Origin: Lotus japonicus
Lineage: Eukaryota; Streptophyta; Magnoliopsida; Fabales; Fabaceae
Length of the DNA stretch: 64,000 nt
NCBI RefSeq assembly: GCF_012489685.1
Contig: NC_080044.1
Coordinates: forward strand, 50,406,964 to 50,470,963
Direction: 5' to 3'
Below the pieces are notes generated by a model. It ran no database searches and was not told the DNA's origin. It was given only the letters and a program-made list of their open reading frames with translations. Shown here piece after piece: positions 1 through 12,100 of this stretch. Position 1 is the stretch's first letter, and each line of letters begins with the position of its first letter. The position numbers and the translations under genes are program-made.

Positions 1-2213
1 GCTGGGTGATTGCTGCTATGAGCTTCAGAGGCACCTTGTGGAGAACCAATGTTAATTATGGGAGCATTGGGTTCAGAGGTTCCACGGTGAGGGTCTGAAG
101 TTTCAACCAGAGGGTGAGGTGATCTAACCGAGGATTGGTTAGAAACTGATTGTTCAGGTTCAGGGTCTGGTTGAATTGGCTCTTGTTGGTCAGGGACAGG
201 GTGAGCCTGTTGGACTAAGGGGTCTGCCTCTTGGATAGGATTGGCCAAGATAGGTTCATCTGGGTCAACTAGACGTTCAGGTCTAGGGCCAGGATATTGC
301 CTAGGGCTTGGACAGGTAAGGTAATATTCTTCCAAGGCAGATACCTTCTCTTTCCTAACCTCCATGAATTTTCTAAGTGATTCAGAGGTATTGGAGGGAG
401 GAGAGTCAATGACATTGATGGGGAAGGATACAGGTGTGAAGGCTGATGAAGAGTCTGTATCCGTGGTTCTGACAGCAGGACGTGCTGATGCTCTGGGAGC
501 AGAGTGATCAGACGTTCTGGGTTGTGGATCTGTTGGTTTGGGTTCTGGTTGGTTGGGGATGATGGGTTCAGAAGGTAATGGGTCGTATGGAATGGTAAGG
601 AGAGAGGTTGGATCTTCTGACCTAGAGGGTTGGTTCTGAAGCAAATTCCAGAGTGGTGCTTCAGTAGGAGAAGGTTGAAAGAATGAAGATCTTGGGGAAT
701 GTGGTGGAGAGGTGGTTTGTGCGGCTGGCTGGGATTCATGAATAGGAGTGAGGGGATTTGAAGAGTGTTGGAGTAAGGCAGAAATTGGGAGTGCATCAAA
801 TAAATTCAAATCATCATCAGAGGTAAGTGCAGGCTTACTTGTATGTGCTGATGATCGAGTCACTCTGGCAGGAGGTTCAGTCCTTCTGACCTCTGCAGCA
901 GCTGGTTCCACCCGAGTAGGCTTCACCACAATTCTGACTTTCTTCTGCTTCTTCTTTGGAGGACCATCCTCACTATCATCACCATCATCATCATCAGGCT
1001 TGCTCTTCGCCTTCTTGACCAGAGGGACATCAGATTCCTCTGAGGATTCGTCCAGAACCATCTTCCTCTTGGTTTTCTTCTTGGGGGGAGAAGGAAACTC
1101 TGGAGCTGGTGGAAGTCTGCTGACGAAATCATCAAGGTCAATCTCGAATCCTTGAGCCCTGAGGTCTTCAACATAGCATCTGATGGCTTCAGGATGGTCT
1201 GCTTGAGTCCACAGAGGGTAGTCATTCAGAGGCATTCTTCTTCCTCTGATCTCAGAAGATGTGTCCTCATGAGCAGGAGCAATCTTCTTCTGGACCAAAC
1301 CCATCTTCTTCAGAGAGTTGGCAGTGAAGACATCGCTAACAATTGTGCTCAAGTCCTCTGTGCAACCAGCATTGATCAAATCTTGCACCAAGTTGCTTTC
1401 AATGAGAAAGTCTGAGATCAGCCTCCCAAAAGGGATATATTTGATGGCTGACTTGATGGAGGAGGTGGTGCGAGACTTCCGGATGCATTCCTTCAAATAG
1501 GAGAACAGGAAGTAGGGAAGGCAGATCTTCTCCTTGTCTTGAATGAAGAACAGCATCGCCTTCTGATTGAAGTTGATGTAGTCTGGAGAACTGCCCTTTG
1601 GTCGTTGATTGATGCAGTTGAGCAGGATCTTGTGCCAGACCCTGAGTTTGGGTTGAAGGTCCATCACTTTGTAGCTCGTCTTGCCCGGTTTGAAGGTGGT
1701 GTACAGGGCCTTGTTGACGATGTCCTTGGTTCTGGGTTTCAGCTTCGATTCCGTCAGTGAGAACCGATACCCATGAGCAGTTTCTGCACCTAGCAGATTC
1801 ACGAATGACTTCTCCGTGATGATGATCTTCCTACCCAGTATGTAAGAGACCACCTGAGTGTCATCACAATCAGCGTGCTTCCAGAATTCCTTTACTAGCT
1901 TCTCATACACCGGTCCTCGAAGTCGATTGAAGTAGTTTCCCCAACCTTGAGCTTGGACTTCAGGACGAAGATCAAACCCATTTGCAGCCAAGTTGTCGAG
2001 GTTGAATCTCCATTCTGCAAGGACTTGGAGTTCCTCAGGAGGAAATACACAGTGAACGGCACAGCCCCGTTCTGCAATAGGAACAATCTCCTCTTGAGCT
2101 TGAGCTTGTTCTTGTGCTGGGTTCTCAGAGCCCCGTTGACCCGTTGCCAAACCGACTACCATGTGAGGGAACTGAGGTGCATCTGCAGTAGATCTTCTGG
2201 TTTGTCTCACCAT
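1..2213 (-). CDS. env-like (third) ORF of SIRE-type copia element, partial, open at the window edge
   Basis: Reading the minus strand from the ATG at 2213 gives an uninterrupted frame of 737 codons that runs off the left edge, so its stop is not seen. The N-terminal ~330 residues are a globular region (for example YILGRKIIIT near residue 130) that resembles the 'putative plant transposon protein' domain found in extra ORFs of plant retrotransposons. That family name is from memory. Residues ~370-430 are very basic and acidic (PPKKKTKRK, runs of D/E, PPKKKQKK). From about residue 480 the protein is rich in Pro, Ser and Gln. No hydrophobic membrane-spanning stretch is visible, so 'envelope' is only a positional name. 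The frame lies 443 nt downstream of the pol stop. Other ORFs inside this interval are shadows. Function unknown. Confidence 0.75.
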   Translation of the reverse strand, partial: MVRQTRRSTADAPQFPHMVVGLATGQRGSENPAQEQAQAQEEIVPIAERGCAVHCVFPPEELQVLAEWRFNLDNLAANGFDLRPEVQAQGWGNYFNRLRGPVYEKLVKEFWKHADCDDTQVVSYILGRKIIITEKSFVNLLGAETAHGYRFSLTESKLKPRTKDIVNKALYTTFKPGKTSYKVMDLQPKLRVWHKILLNCINQRPKGSSPDYINFNQKAMLFFIQDKEKICLPYFLFSYLKECIRKSRTTSSIKSAIKYIPFGRLISDFLIESNLVQDLINAGCTEDLSTIVSDVFTANSLKKMGLVQKKIAPAHEDTSSEIRGRRMPLNDYPLWTQADHPEAIRCYVEDLRAQGFEIDLDDFVSRLPPAPEFPSPPKKKTKRKMVLDESSEESDVPLVKKAKSKPDDDDGDDSEDGPPKKKQKKVRIVVKPTRVEPAAAEVRRTEPPARVTRSSAHTSKPALTSDDDLNLFDALPISALLQHSSNPLTPIHESQPAAQTTSPPHSPRSSFFQPSPTEAPLWNLLQNQPSRSEDPTSLLTIPYDPLPSEPIIPNQPEPKPTDPQPRTSDHSAPRASARPAVRTTDTDSSSAFTPVSFPINVIDSPPSNTSESLRKFMEVRKEKVSALEEYYLTCPSPRQYPGPRPERLVDPDEPILANPIQEADPLVQQAHPVPDQQEPIQPDPEPEQSVSNQSSVRSPHPLVETSDPHRGTSEPNAPIINIGSPQGASEAHSSNHP

Positions 2214-2656
2214 TTTGAAGAGGTTGAAGGTTTGAGGTAGAAGATGAAGTTTGAAGGATGAAGAGAGATCGAGAGAGAAATCACGAAGGAGGCAGTTTTG
2301 AAAAGCAGGGAGTGCGAGAGTGAAAACCGGAAGTGAGAGAGAACGTGTGTGTATAGTGGGTTTTATCAAATAACCGTTGTTGATTCAAAAAGCACTTTAA
2401 GATCAACGGTTGAAAATTAAAGATAGACAGTAACAGTAAAATACACAATCACACACAGGAGATAAGCATATCTACACGCAATCACAACAGACTGTCACAC
2501 GGGCACAGGGAACTATGCATCAGAAATTCTGACGCACGTGTTGTTGTCTCAGCTTCAGAGTCAGTACCAGTGGGCACACACACTCTGATTGAGTTACCTT
2601 CTGGACTAGACATCTTCTGATCAAGAAGTATCATAGTCAGAGGTTCTGATCTATCT
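2214..2656 (-). other. pol to env-like spacer with leader-like sequence
   Basis: This 443-nt stretch separates the pol stop from the env-like ATG. In sense direction its last ~130 nt are CT-rich, like a plant 5' leader, and end in CTTCAAAATGG, a good start context. There is a TATA-like CTATACACAC about 140 nt upstream of the ATG. An independent promoter or splice acceptor is possible but not shown. Confidence 0.35.
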
Positions 2657-5020
2657 TCACTCTGGACAAAAGTCCATGTTTAGATTTTTCAGAATAAAAT
2701 TAAATCTATCTTCAGCTAAGGGCTTTGTAAAGATATCTGCCCATTGATGGTCAGTATCAACAAACTTCAGAAGAAGTACGCCCTTCTGCACATAATCTCT
2801 AATGAAGTGATACTTTACCTCAATGTGCTTTGCCCTTGAATGCAAGATAGGATTCTTGCTCAACGAAATTGCAGCAGTGTTATCACAATAGATTGGGATA
2901 TTGCTCTCAAGGATCTGATAATCCTCCAGCTGATGTTTCATCCAGAGCATCTGAGTGCTGCATATTGCTGCTGAGATATATTCTGCCTCTGCAGTTGATA
3001 GAGCAATGGTTGATTGCCTCTTGCTTGCCCATGAGACTAGATTGCTTCCCAGAAATTGACAATTTCCAGAAGTACTTTTTCTCTCTGTTCTATCTCCAGC
3101 ATAATCAGCATCACAATAACCTGAAAGCTTATACTCTGATGTTTTCTTATACATCAAGCCAAGGTTAGTGGTGCCTTTCAGATACCTTAGGATCCTCTTA
3201 ACAGCAGTTAAGTGGGTTTCCCTTGGATCTGATTGGAAACGAGCACATAAATGAACACTAAATAATATGTCTGGCCTAGATGCAGTTAAGTACAGAAGTG
3301 AACCTATCATGCCACGGTAGAGCTTCTGACATACTTTACCACTTATATCTTCTTTTTCCAGAATGCATGTTGGATGCATTGGAGTCTTGGCCACTGTAGA
3401 TTCCAGCATATTGTACTTCTTCAGAAGTTCTTTAGTGTACTTGCTCTGATGGATATATGTTCCTTCTGGTGTTTGATCAACTTGTATTCCCAGAAAGTAC
3501 TTTAATTCTCCCATCATACTCATCTCAAATTCAGCCTGCATCATCTCAGAAAATTCTTTGCATAGAGATTGATTAGCAGAACCAAATATAATATCATCAA
3601 CATAAATTTGCACAATTAAGATATCATCTTTATAAGTCTTGCAAAAGAGAGTTGTATCTACTTTACCCCTTACAACTCATTCTCCAGAAGGAATGAGCTA
3701 AGTCTCTCATACCATGCTCTGGGAGCTTGCTTCAGACCGTAGAGTGATTTCTTCAATTTGAACACATGGTCTGGTTTCTTTTCATCTTCAAAACCTGGGG
3801 GTTGATGAACATAGACTTCCTCTGAGATATAGCCATTTAGGAAGGCACTCTTTACGTCCATCTGATGTAGAACTATGTTGTGATTTACTGAGAAAGAAAT
3901 CAATAGTCTGATTGCCTCCAGTCTTGCTACTGGAGCAAATGTTTCAGTGTAGTCTATTCCTTCCTGCTGGCTGTAGCCTTGAGCAACTAGCCTTGCCTTG
4001 TTTCTGACTACATCTCCTTTCTCATTTAGCTTGTTTCTGAATACCCATTTCGTTCCAATAACATGGACATTCTCAGGCTTCTTCACTAAGCTCCAAACAT
4101 CGTTCTTGGAGAATTGATTCAATTCTTCTTCCATGGCCAGAATCCAATCCTTGTCCTGAAGAGCTTCATCTATGGACTTGGGTTCAATTAAGGACACCAA
4201 TCCTTTCAGACTCAGCAAGGTCTCTTCAGAGGGTCTGAAGGCAGATCTGGTTCTGACTGGTTCATCTTTGTTGCCCAGAATCAATTCCTTAGGATGAGCT
4301 GCAGTGATTCTGCTCTTCTTCAGAGTTTGTGAGTTAGAGGGACCAGCTTCTTCCTCTGGTTCATCTTCCTCTGGCTCAACTTCCTCTGGAGCTTTGCCTT
4401 TGTCAGAAACATTAATGCTTAAATCTGCAAACTTTTCAACTAGCTTTGACTGGTCAGAGTCAAGCTTATCATCAAATCTAACATGAATAGATTCTTCAAT
4501 AGTCTTAGCATCAGTATTATAAAATCTAAAACCTTTAGATCTATCAGAATAACCAAGTAATAGACACTTAGAAGATTTAGCATCAAATTTATGCAATCTA
4601 TCCTTAGTATTGAGAACATAACAAACACAGCCAAAAGGATGAAAATAAGAATGTTGGGTTTTATGTTCTTCCACAATTCATAAGGAGTCTTATTCAGAAT
4701 TGGTCTCACAGAGATTCTGTTCTGAATGTAACATGCTGTATTTACTGCCTCTGCCCAAAAGTGCTTAGCCATGCCAGTTTCTTGGAGCATGGTTCTAGCC
4801 ATCTCCTGAAGAGTTCTGTTCTTCCTCTCAACAACACCATTTTGTTGAGGAGTTCTGGGACAAGAGAAATCATGTGTAATTCCATAGGAATCAAACAGAC
4901 TCTCAAACTTGTCATTCTCAAACTCTCCACCATGGTCACTTCTGACACGCACAATTCTACAAGCCTTCTCGTTTGCACTTGAGCAATGAAGGTAGAGAAC
5001 ACAGCATGAGACTCATCCTT
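2657..5020 (-). pseudogene. Ty1/copia pol (integrase-RT-RNase H), frameshifted and cut by the assembly gap
   Basis: The integrase part (about 4952-4650) shows SDHGGEFEN and PQQNGVVERKNRT, the second Asp and the Glu of the DDE triad. The next frame (about 4674-3670) has the RT motifs KWVFRNK and [13 protein letters not shown], and ends at a stop. The last frame (3613-2657) starts at the catalytic QIYVDDIIFGSA and continues through RNase H (GYCDADYAGD, STAEAEY) to a C-terminus ending NMDFCPE, typical of SIRE elements. Two one-base losses break the frame, near 4650 and near 3672, just before the YVDD motif. The 5' part is lost in the N gap. A functional polyprotein cannot be made from this copy. 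Confidence 0.9.
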
Positions 5021-5120
5021 NNNNNNNNNNNNNNNNNNNNNNNNNNNNNNNNNNNNNNNNNNNNNNNNNNNNNNNNNNNNNNNNNNNNNNNNNNNNNNNN
5101 NNNNNNNNNNNNNNNNNNNN
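5021..5120. other. assembly gap (100 N)
   Basis: There are exactly 100 N, the conventional filler for a gap of unknown size. Three things that should lie here are missing: the 5' half of the copia element, the RT-to-integrase half of the Tat-like element broken at 17811, and three of the five bases of the chromovirus target duplication. Confidence 0.98.
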
Positions 5121-5585
5121 ACTGTAACACCCGACTTCCAGGTGTCACCTTAGTAACCAAAATTAAACTTTACGCGGAAAACAGGTAATTTTTTTTCTTT
5201 CCTTTAAATCAAAGCGATAAAGAAGTAGAGACAATACCCAACAACTAAACTAACCGATATACAAATATATATACATCTGTACAGCCTCGGCTGCACTCCA
5301 TGTCACGCGAAGCCGCAGTGACTCCAAAGTAGTACGCCGCAGGCAAATATACAAACCAGAACTGTGAGTAAAAGTATCCAAATACAGTTATCCAAGAGAA
5401 ATCGGCACTTCAAAAAATGGCCTGAAAGGAAGACCCCTATACTCCGACAGACTCTCTGTGATCCTCCTCAAAAGAACCACACAAAAAGCCACACATCGGA
5501 ACCTACCCTGTCCCCAAAAAGAAACTGACGATAAGAGCTCTACACAAAAAATGTCACTAATCCTAACCTACCCTCCCAGCTCAGC

Positions 5586-6286
5586 TCACCAATCATCCTC
5601 CTCCTCAACGCTGCTCGGCGAGTAGCTCTCCCCACTGCTCTCGGAGTCAGAGTCGGAATCCACCGTAATCATCTCGGTGTCCAAATCCATAACCTCCCTC
5701 CTCACTGTCCTGCGCACCGCCCTAGTCGAGCCGGTCTCCACATCCACCTCTCCTGTGAGAACATCCTCCTCCTCCACCCTCATCAAGGGTCCACACGGTA
5801 GCCGTGCGGTGAAGAGAAAGATAAGAGACGTGAGACAGATGGGACAACAGACTCCCTCCTCGGCTGTACGAGCCTAGAGGACAACGCCACGTCGGTAGAA
5901 GCGATGGCAGTAGCCGGAGGTGGCACAACAGGTGTAGAAGCAGCAGCAGGCTCGATCTCCTCTGGGTCCTCCTCAACAGTAGGTGAAGTCGGAGGTGGTG
6001 CAGGTGGTGCATGTCCAGTGCCTGGTCCACAATGAACTGAGGGCGGCAAGTCAAAACTCAGCTCCATACGCCGTAACACTCCGCTCGTCAGGCGTCCTCG
6101 CTCATCCGTCCGGTCCTCCATGACCCTTCCCCTATACGTCGCCCGGTGACCAGCCACATCGATCACCCAAGCGGTGGGGGCATCCCTATCCAGCAACTCA
6201 TATCTGATCCCCCCCGAGGGAGAGACCGTCGAGAACCAGTCGGCCATCGACATCTGGCAGCAGGCCGACCGCCCAAAGACAAACAT
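5586..6286 (-). pseudogene. LTR ORF, frameshifted copy in the 3' LTR
   Basis: This is the same coding region as 14262-14963, but one G is missing in the GGG/GGGG run near 5786. The frame is therefore split into 6286-5783 and 5786-5586. The break is in a homopolymer, so a sequencing error is possible. Confidence 0.7.
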
Positions 6287-6502
6287 ACAAACAAAGCCAA
6301 GGCGCTAGGGTCAACTCACAGCAATAAGTAGATATACACTCAACATGTGACAGGGTATATATATATATATATAAATAAGTTGTTATATAAGCATATAAGT
6401 AATCCTAGCATGTTATGGCTCTAACACTACTTCAATAAACAAACGGCACACAGTCTCAGTCAGCATGAATGTATGCGTGAAATGCACAATATGAATCCGG
6501 AT

Positions 6503-6739
6503 TTGTGACGCGTTCCCGTTCGCCACAAGTGAAGCATTTTCACTATGGATGGACCATTCCCGTTATCCATCCTGGATGAAATCCATCCTGGATGAACCAT
6601 TCCCGTTATTCATCCTTGGTGAACCATTCCCGTTATTCACCGAATGATGAACCATTCCCGTTATTCATCATTAATGCAAGGTGAACCATTCCCGTTATTC
6701 ACCATGATATGCACAGGTGAACCATTCCCGTTATTCACC
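6503..6739 (-). repeat. hairpin array with covarying arms, 3' LTR copy
   Basis: Six copies of the 12-nt core CCATTCCCGTTA are each flanked by complementary arms that change together: GATGGA/TCCATC, GATGAA/TTCATC and GGTGAA/TTCACC, with one arm pair extended to 9 bp (AATGATGAA/TTCATCATT). A seventh, more diverged unit (TTGTGACG-CGTTCCCGTT-CGCCACAA) opens the array. In the sense RNA the loop reads TAACGGGAATGG. Confidence 0.85.
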
Positions 6740-6833
6740 CGATTGAATGCAACGTGGTTAGCCAAACAACGAATCGCCCTTACCACGAAAGTGTCTAGCT
6801 CACAACCCAATCTCAACCAAACCCAATGAGTTA

Positions 6834-6973
6834 GTGTCGGTCAATACAACACAAACTCGGAGTAAGTGTCGGTCAATACAACACAACTCCAACAAGAAAA
6901 CACAAGGGTCTAGTGTCGGTCAGTACAACACAGCCCAAACAACAAGAGCACTGGGTGTCGGTCAATACAACAC
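6834..6973 (-). repeat. GTGTCGGTCAATACAACAC tandem repeats, 3' LTR copy
   Basis: Four copies of a 19-nt core (one with a single change) are separated by spacers of variable length. They lie next to the hairpin array. The same array is at 15511-15649 in the other LTR. Confidence 0.8.
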
Positions 6974-9137
6974 GGCTCCACAACACTCCCCAAGAGTACT
7001 AAAGTACTCGGTGACTTCAATCATCACCATAGCTCACCTTAGTGGCTTTCCCCAATTCCGATAACTCTCAGCAAAGGTCGACTTTTCCCCGTCTTTCGTA
7101 AATATTTTCCCCTTCAGTTTTCCTATACTTAAACATTAATAAAAATGATTTCAATTCAGATTAGTCAGGTTATGAGTTTATTTCTCAAAATCTAGGTTTC
7201 CCAAGTCTTTAGTTTTTCAAAGCTCTATCATTCTAAGTTTTCAAAGATCAATCACCCAAAATACATTTCCCGGGGAAAGTCTAAGAATTCCAACATATGG
7301 CTAAGTCTCAAACCCCACATTTGGACTTGCCTAGGGTTGTTCATCCAACCCGAAATATCAAAGATCACCAGATCAATGAATCTCCACTCCGAAGTTGCGT
7401 CAAAACGCTCAATCCAACAAAAGCACAACATCACAAGTATGGAAAAACATCATAACACCAACTCATCATCAAAAACAACATCAGATAAAACATAAGTCGA
7501 ATTTATCGACGCCTATCATGCATTCATAGCTAATATATATGTAAGTTGCCCTAACCTCGAGCTGATCCAGCTTCGCAAATCAAATCTCCTTCACAGGAAT
7601 GCCTTGAAACTTCCAAAGTTCCTTCAACTGAACCTCGGAGGAAAAACAAAGCAGAATCCACACAAAATCGATTAGTTCGATCGCAATACAATACATAAAC
7701 GATAGACAAAGCATCAAAGCTTCAGAATACGACAAACAGGTACGAAAGGACAAGTTTTCGAAAACGAAAAACTCCCCTCCCCTTAGGAAAACCCACGGCC
7801 ATAAGGAGAAAAGGGCTTCGGCTCTTTTTCTTCGATCAAATCAGTTTACAAGGTAATTTTAGAGTAAAACTAAGGCAAAGAAACTGTCAGAACAATTTTC
7901 GGACAATCGGGCCGAAATACGACTACGCAGGGGCATTTTGGTCCAAAATAAAGGCTCAAAACTTCAAAGTTATCAGTTCTGAAAACAAATTTGACAGCAA
8001 CGATCCTCATGACATCCGTGACAACAAATCCTAAAGGCACGAAGTCAGATTTCAGCTTTACGACAATAAAGTTTCGAAATGTGAGACAAAAAGAGTTTTG
8101 AGTCAATTTTTCAGATCCTGGACAACTGAATCGCAATCAGAGTTTACTGACAGAGGTTTTAGACTCTTGGGAACATAAGGAACATAACCCAATCGAGAAA
8201 TCAGAGAAATCGGACAATTTTAGAAAAAGCTCAAAACTTAGAGCACAGAAACGGCTTCAGAAACGCAACAGAAACAACAATCAGAGGCAGGATTCATGAT
8301 AGTTACCTCGATACCTATAAGTAGGGACGAACTGCACGAAGATTGGTCAAGGTTTCGCGAAATCTCCTTCTCCCCCCAAGCTCTCCACAATCTCGGCCAA
8401 AATGGTGAAAATGAAGAGGATATTAGCTTTTTCGCCTATTTATAGGCGGGCGAAATCGCGGGAAAATGAAAATTTCGCGATTCTGATTTTTGCAGCACGA
8501 TCACCGTGGAATTCTAAGAGAGATTCTAGCGTCAGAAATCCAGAACTCAAAACAAACATCTAAGATTTGGGAAAAACGATATCGAAAAACTCAAAAGCGG
8601 TGTCGGTTAATCTGCCCCGAAAAACTACTTTTTGCTGTGATGCTCAGACGACAAAACTTCCAACAGAAGAAAGATTGGAAATGTCGAAACAAGTCTGGCA
8701 ACGCGGACGGAATCTTCGTTAGAAGTCCCGAATAGAAAAATCTTCATCCATTGCTCGAAAATAGGGTTTCGAAGCAAGGAAATTAGCGTCGGCGGACATC
8801 CGAAAAGTGAAACCTATCATGCGTACAGTCCAGAGTTCCGAAATGAAACGCTGGTCGATGGAAAAATAAAGAGAATCTTTAAATTTTCCGAGAGTTCGAA
8901 ATCTCACTCAAAACGTTGCTTTAAGAGCGAAATAGCCTATTCTGGACACGCTCGCCCTAAGGCAAGTGTGCAGACGACTCGCACTAACTCCGAAAACAAC
9001 TACGCAACATTCCTCAAGCAATTCCTGAACTTTCTTCTTCATTAATCTTCCTCAAATATCAAACTCCTGTCACGCTTACACTGATCCTACGCGTGAGTCG
9101 GAAACTAGCTTGTTCTGAAAATTCAGGTCTTACAATA

Positions 9138-9151
9138 CTCCCCTCCAAAAA
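9138..9151 (-). promoter_or_regulatory. polypurine tract of the chromovirus
   Basis: On the minus strand TTTTTGGAGGGGAGTAT directly precedes the 3' LTR. This is the expected plus-strand priming site. Confidence 0.8.
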
Positions 9152-9171
9152 GAAAGTTTCGACCTCGAAAC

Positions 9172-12100
9172 TCAGAGTTCAGCAAAAAGTCCAGGGTACA
9201 ATTCCTTAATCTTATCTTCCAATTCCCATGTAGCATCTCCCGTATCCTTGTTCCATATCACTTTTACCAACGAAATCTGCTTTCCCCTCAGCTGTTTCAC
9301 TCTCCTATCCCCAATACTCACTGGCGGTGCCTCAAAGGTCAAATCATCCTTCAGTTCAACGTTGTCTGGCACGATCACATGAGTCGGGTCTGGAATGTAC
9401 TTCCTCAACTGTGACACATGAAATACATCATGAATGTTGGAAAGAAATGGCGGTAGTGCAATCTGATATGCAACTGGTCCAACACGTCGAGTGATTTGAT
9501 AAGGCCCAATAAACTTTGGCGCAAGCTTCCTTGACTTAATAGCTCGTCCAACCCCCGTAGTCTGAGTAACTCGTAGAAACACATGGTCACCTTCCTCAAA
9601 CTCTAGGGTTCTACGTCTCTGATCAGCATAGCTCTTCTGTCTGCTCTGTGAAGCTCTCATCTGTTCTCTGATCTGCTTAACCTTCTCAGTCGTCTGTTGC
9701 AGCATTTCTGGCCCAATCAACAAACTCTCCCCATCTTGATACCAACACAAAGGTGTCCTACACTTCCGACCATACAAAGCTTCATACGGTGCCATCCCAA
9801 TGCTCGCATGGAAACTATTGTTGTAGGTGAATTCAACCAATGGCAGAAGATCATCCCAGCTTCCTCTGTTATCTAGCACACAAGCCCGTAGTAGATCCTC
9901 TAGCGACTGAATAGTTCTCTCTGTTTGCCCATCCGTTTGTGGATGATACGCCGAACTCAACCTCAGCTTGGTTCCTAACGCATCATGAAGAGCTCCCCAA
10001 AAGTGCGAAGTAAACTTTGGATCCCGATCAGACACAATACTTGTCGGAACTCCATGTAGTCTCACAATCTCCGCCACATAGATCTCAGCCAACTTCTCCA
10101 CATTGTAGGTAGTTCTCACTGGTAGAAAATGCGCTGACTTGGTCAAACGATCTACAATCACCCAAATCGAATCGTGTCTCTTCTGTGTTCTTGGCAAAGC
10201 TACCACAAAATCCATGGATATACTATCCCATTTCCATTCTGGCACGTCTAAGCTCTGTAGCATACCAGCAGGTCTTTGATGCTCTACCTTGGCCTTCTGA
10301 CAAGTCAAACATGCAGCTACATACTCGGCCACTTGTTTCTTCATTCCTGGCCACCAGAAATTCAGCTTCAAATCTTGATACATCTTGGTCATTCCCGGAT
10401 GAATACTCCATTTGCTCCTGTGCCCTTCATCCATGATCAGCCTTCTCAATTCTGGATTGTTGGGTACACAAACTCTGTCTTTGCATCTTAAAATATCATC
10501 CGTTCCGATCTTGAATTCCGGGTCTTTCCCTTGAATCACTAAGTTCCTCTTCTCCAGCAGAAACTCATCTTGCAGTTGTTGCTCTCTAATCTCTTCCATC
10601 AGTCCACTGGCAATTCTGATCATACCGAACTTCAACTTTCCCTCAGACGGTGTCACCCCTAAACTCATATCTCGAAATTGTTCCAGTAACTCCAACTCTT
10701 TAACCATCATTGACGAGACATGCATCTTTCTGCTCAAAGCATCAGCAACTACATTCGCCTTCCCAGGGTGATATTGCAACGTAAACTCATAGTCTTTGAT
10801 GAACTCCATCCATCTTCGTTGCCTCATGTTCAACTCCTTCTGATCAAACAAGTATTTAAGGCTCTTGTGATCGCTAAATATCGTGAAAGTACAACCATAG
10901 AGGTAATGTCTCCAGATTTTCAGCGAAAACACAATGGCAGCTAACTCCAAATCGTGAGTCGGGTAGTTCCTCTCATGCGTCTTCAACTGTCTCGAAGCAT
11001 ACGCCACCACTTTTCGATGTTGCATCAGCACACATCCCAAGCCTTGGTACGAAGCATCACAATAAACTTCATAAGGTTCTTCTGGTTGCGGCAAAATAAG
11101 CACAGGTGACGTCGTCAAACGTTCCTTCAGAGTCTGAAAACTTGTTTCACAGGCCTCTGTCCATGCAAAAGGTTGATCCTTCCTCGTCAGTTGAGTCAAA
11201 GGTCCAACAATCTTAGCAAATCCTTCAATGAAGCGTCTATAGTATCCAGCCAAACCCACAAAACTTCTGGTCTCCGTCACTGTCTTCGGTTGCTCCCAAG
11301 CCAAAACAGTCTCCACTTTCGCCGGATCCACAGCTATGCCTTCCTTTGAGATAACGTGGCCTAAGAAATTAACTTCCTTCAGCCAGAATTCACACTTGGA
11401 AGGGTTCGCATACAGCTTCTTTTCTCTCAACACTTGTAGAACTTGGCGCAAATGTCCTTCATGTTCCGTTGCATCCTTCGAGTATATCAGTATATCATCA
11501 ATAAACACCACCACAAACCGATCTAGGAATTCATGAAAGATGCGGTTCATGTAATCCATGAAGACAGCAGGTGCATTTGTCACTCCAAACGGCATCACTA
11601 AGTACTCGTAGTGTCCGTAGCGTGTTCTGAATGCAGTCTTCGGTATATCCTCAGTCTTCACTCTGATCTGATGATAGCCTGATTTCAAATCTATCTTCGA
11701 AAATACAGCAGCCCCTCGTAATTGATCCATCAAATCATCTATCATCGGCAACGGGTATCTGTTCTTGATCGTCGCCTTGTTCAGTTGTCGATAGTCCACA
11801 CACAACCTCGACCTTCCGTCTTTCTTCTTAACTAACAACACCGGCGCTCCCCACGGTGAAACACTTGGTCGAATGAATCCTTTTGCCGAAAGATCCTCCA
11901 ACTGAGATTTCAACTCCGCTAACTCCGCAGGTGCCATACGGTAAGGTGCAATCGAAATCGGTCCAGTTCCGGGTACAATGTCGATCACAAACTCCACATC
12001 GCGTACAGGCGGCAGTCCAGGTACATCTCCAGGAAAAACATCCACAAAATCTCGAACCACCGGAATACCTTGAATATCCGATTCCTTCTTCCCCTCCAGA

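Larger units (their letters stand above)
1..5020 (-). mobile_element. SIRE-like Ty1/copia retrotransposon, 3' part
   Basis: On the minus strand the order is integrase, reverse transcriptase, RNase H, a 443-nt spacer and a long extra ORF. Pol followed by an env-like ORF is the plan of Sireviruses such as SIRE1. The 3' LTR lies beyond the left window edge. The gag, protease, integrase N-terminus and 5' LTR are missing at the assembly gap. The pol is frameshifted, so this copy is dead, although the env-like frame is open as far as visible. Confidence 0.8.
5123..9134 (-). repeat. chromovirus 3' LTR
   Basis: 4012 bp, with TGTAAG...TTACA ends in sense direction. A palindromic TATA box (CCTATAAATAGG) lies at 8435-8446 on the minus strand, about 690 nt into the LTR. 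U3 is thus short and R-U5 is over 3 kb. It contains the hairpin array, the GTGTCGG repeats and a frameshifted copy of the LTR ORF. It is nearly identical to 13798-17810. Confidence 0.95.

Noticed and set aside
269..799. 176-codon minus-strand ORF
   Set aside because: It is a shadow of the env-like frame, which reads continuously through the same interval in another frame.
748..1760. Several plus-strand ORFs of 60-135 codons
   Set aside because: All lie opposite the env-like frame and show only antisense composition bias.
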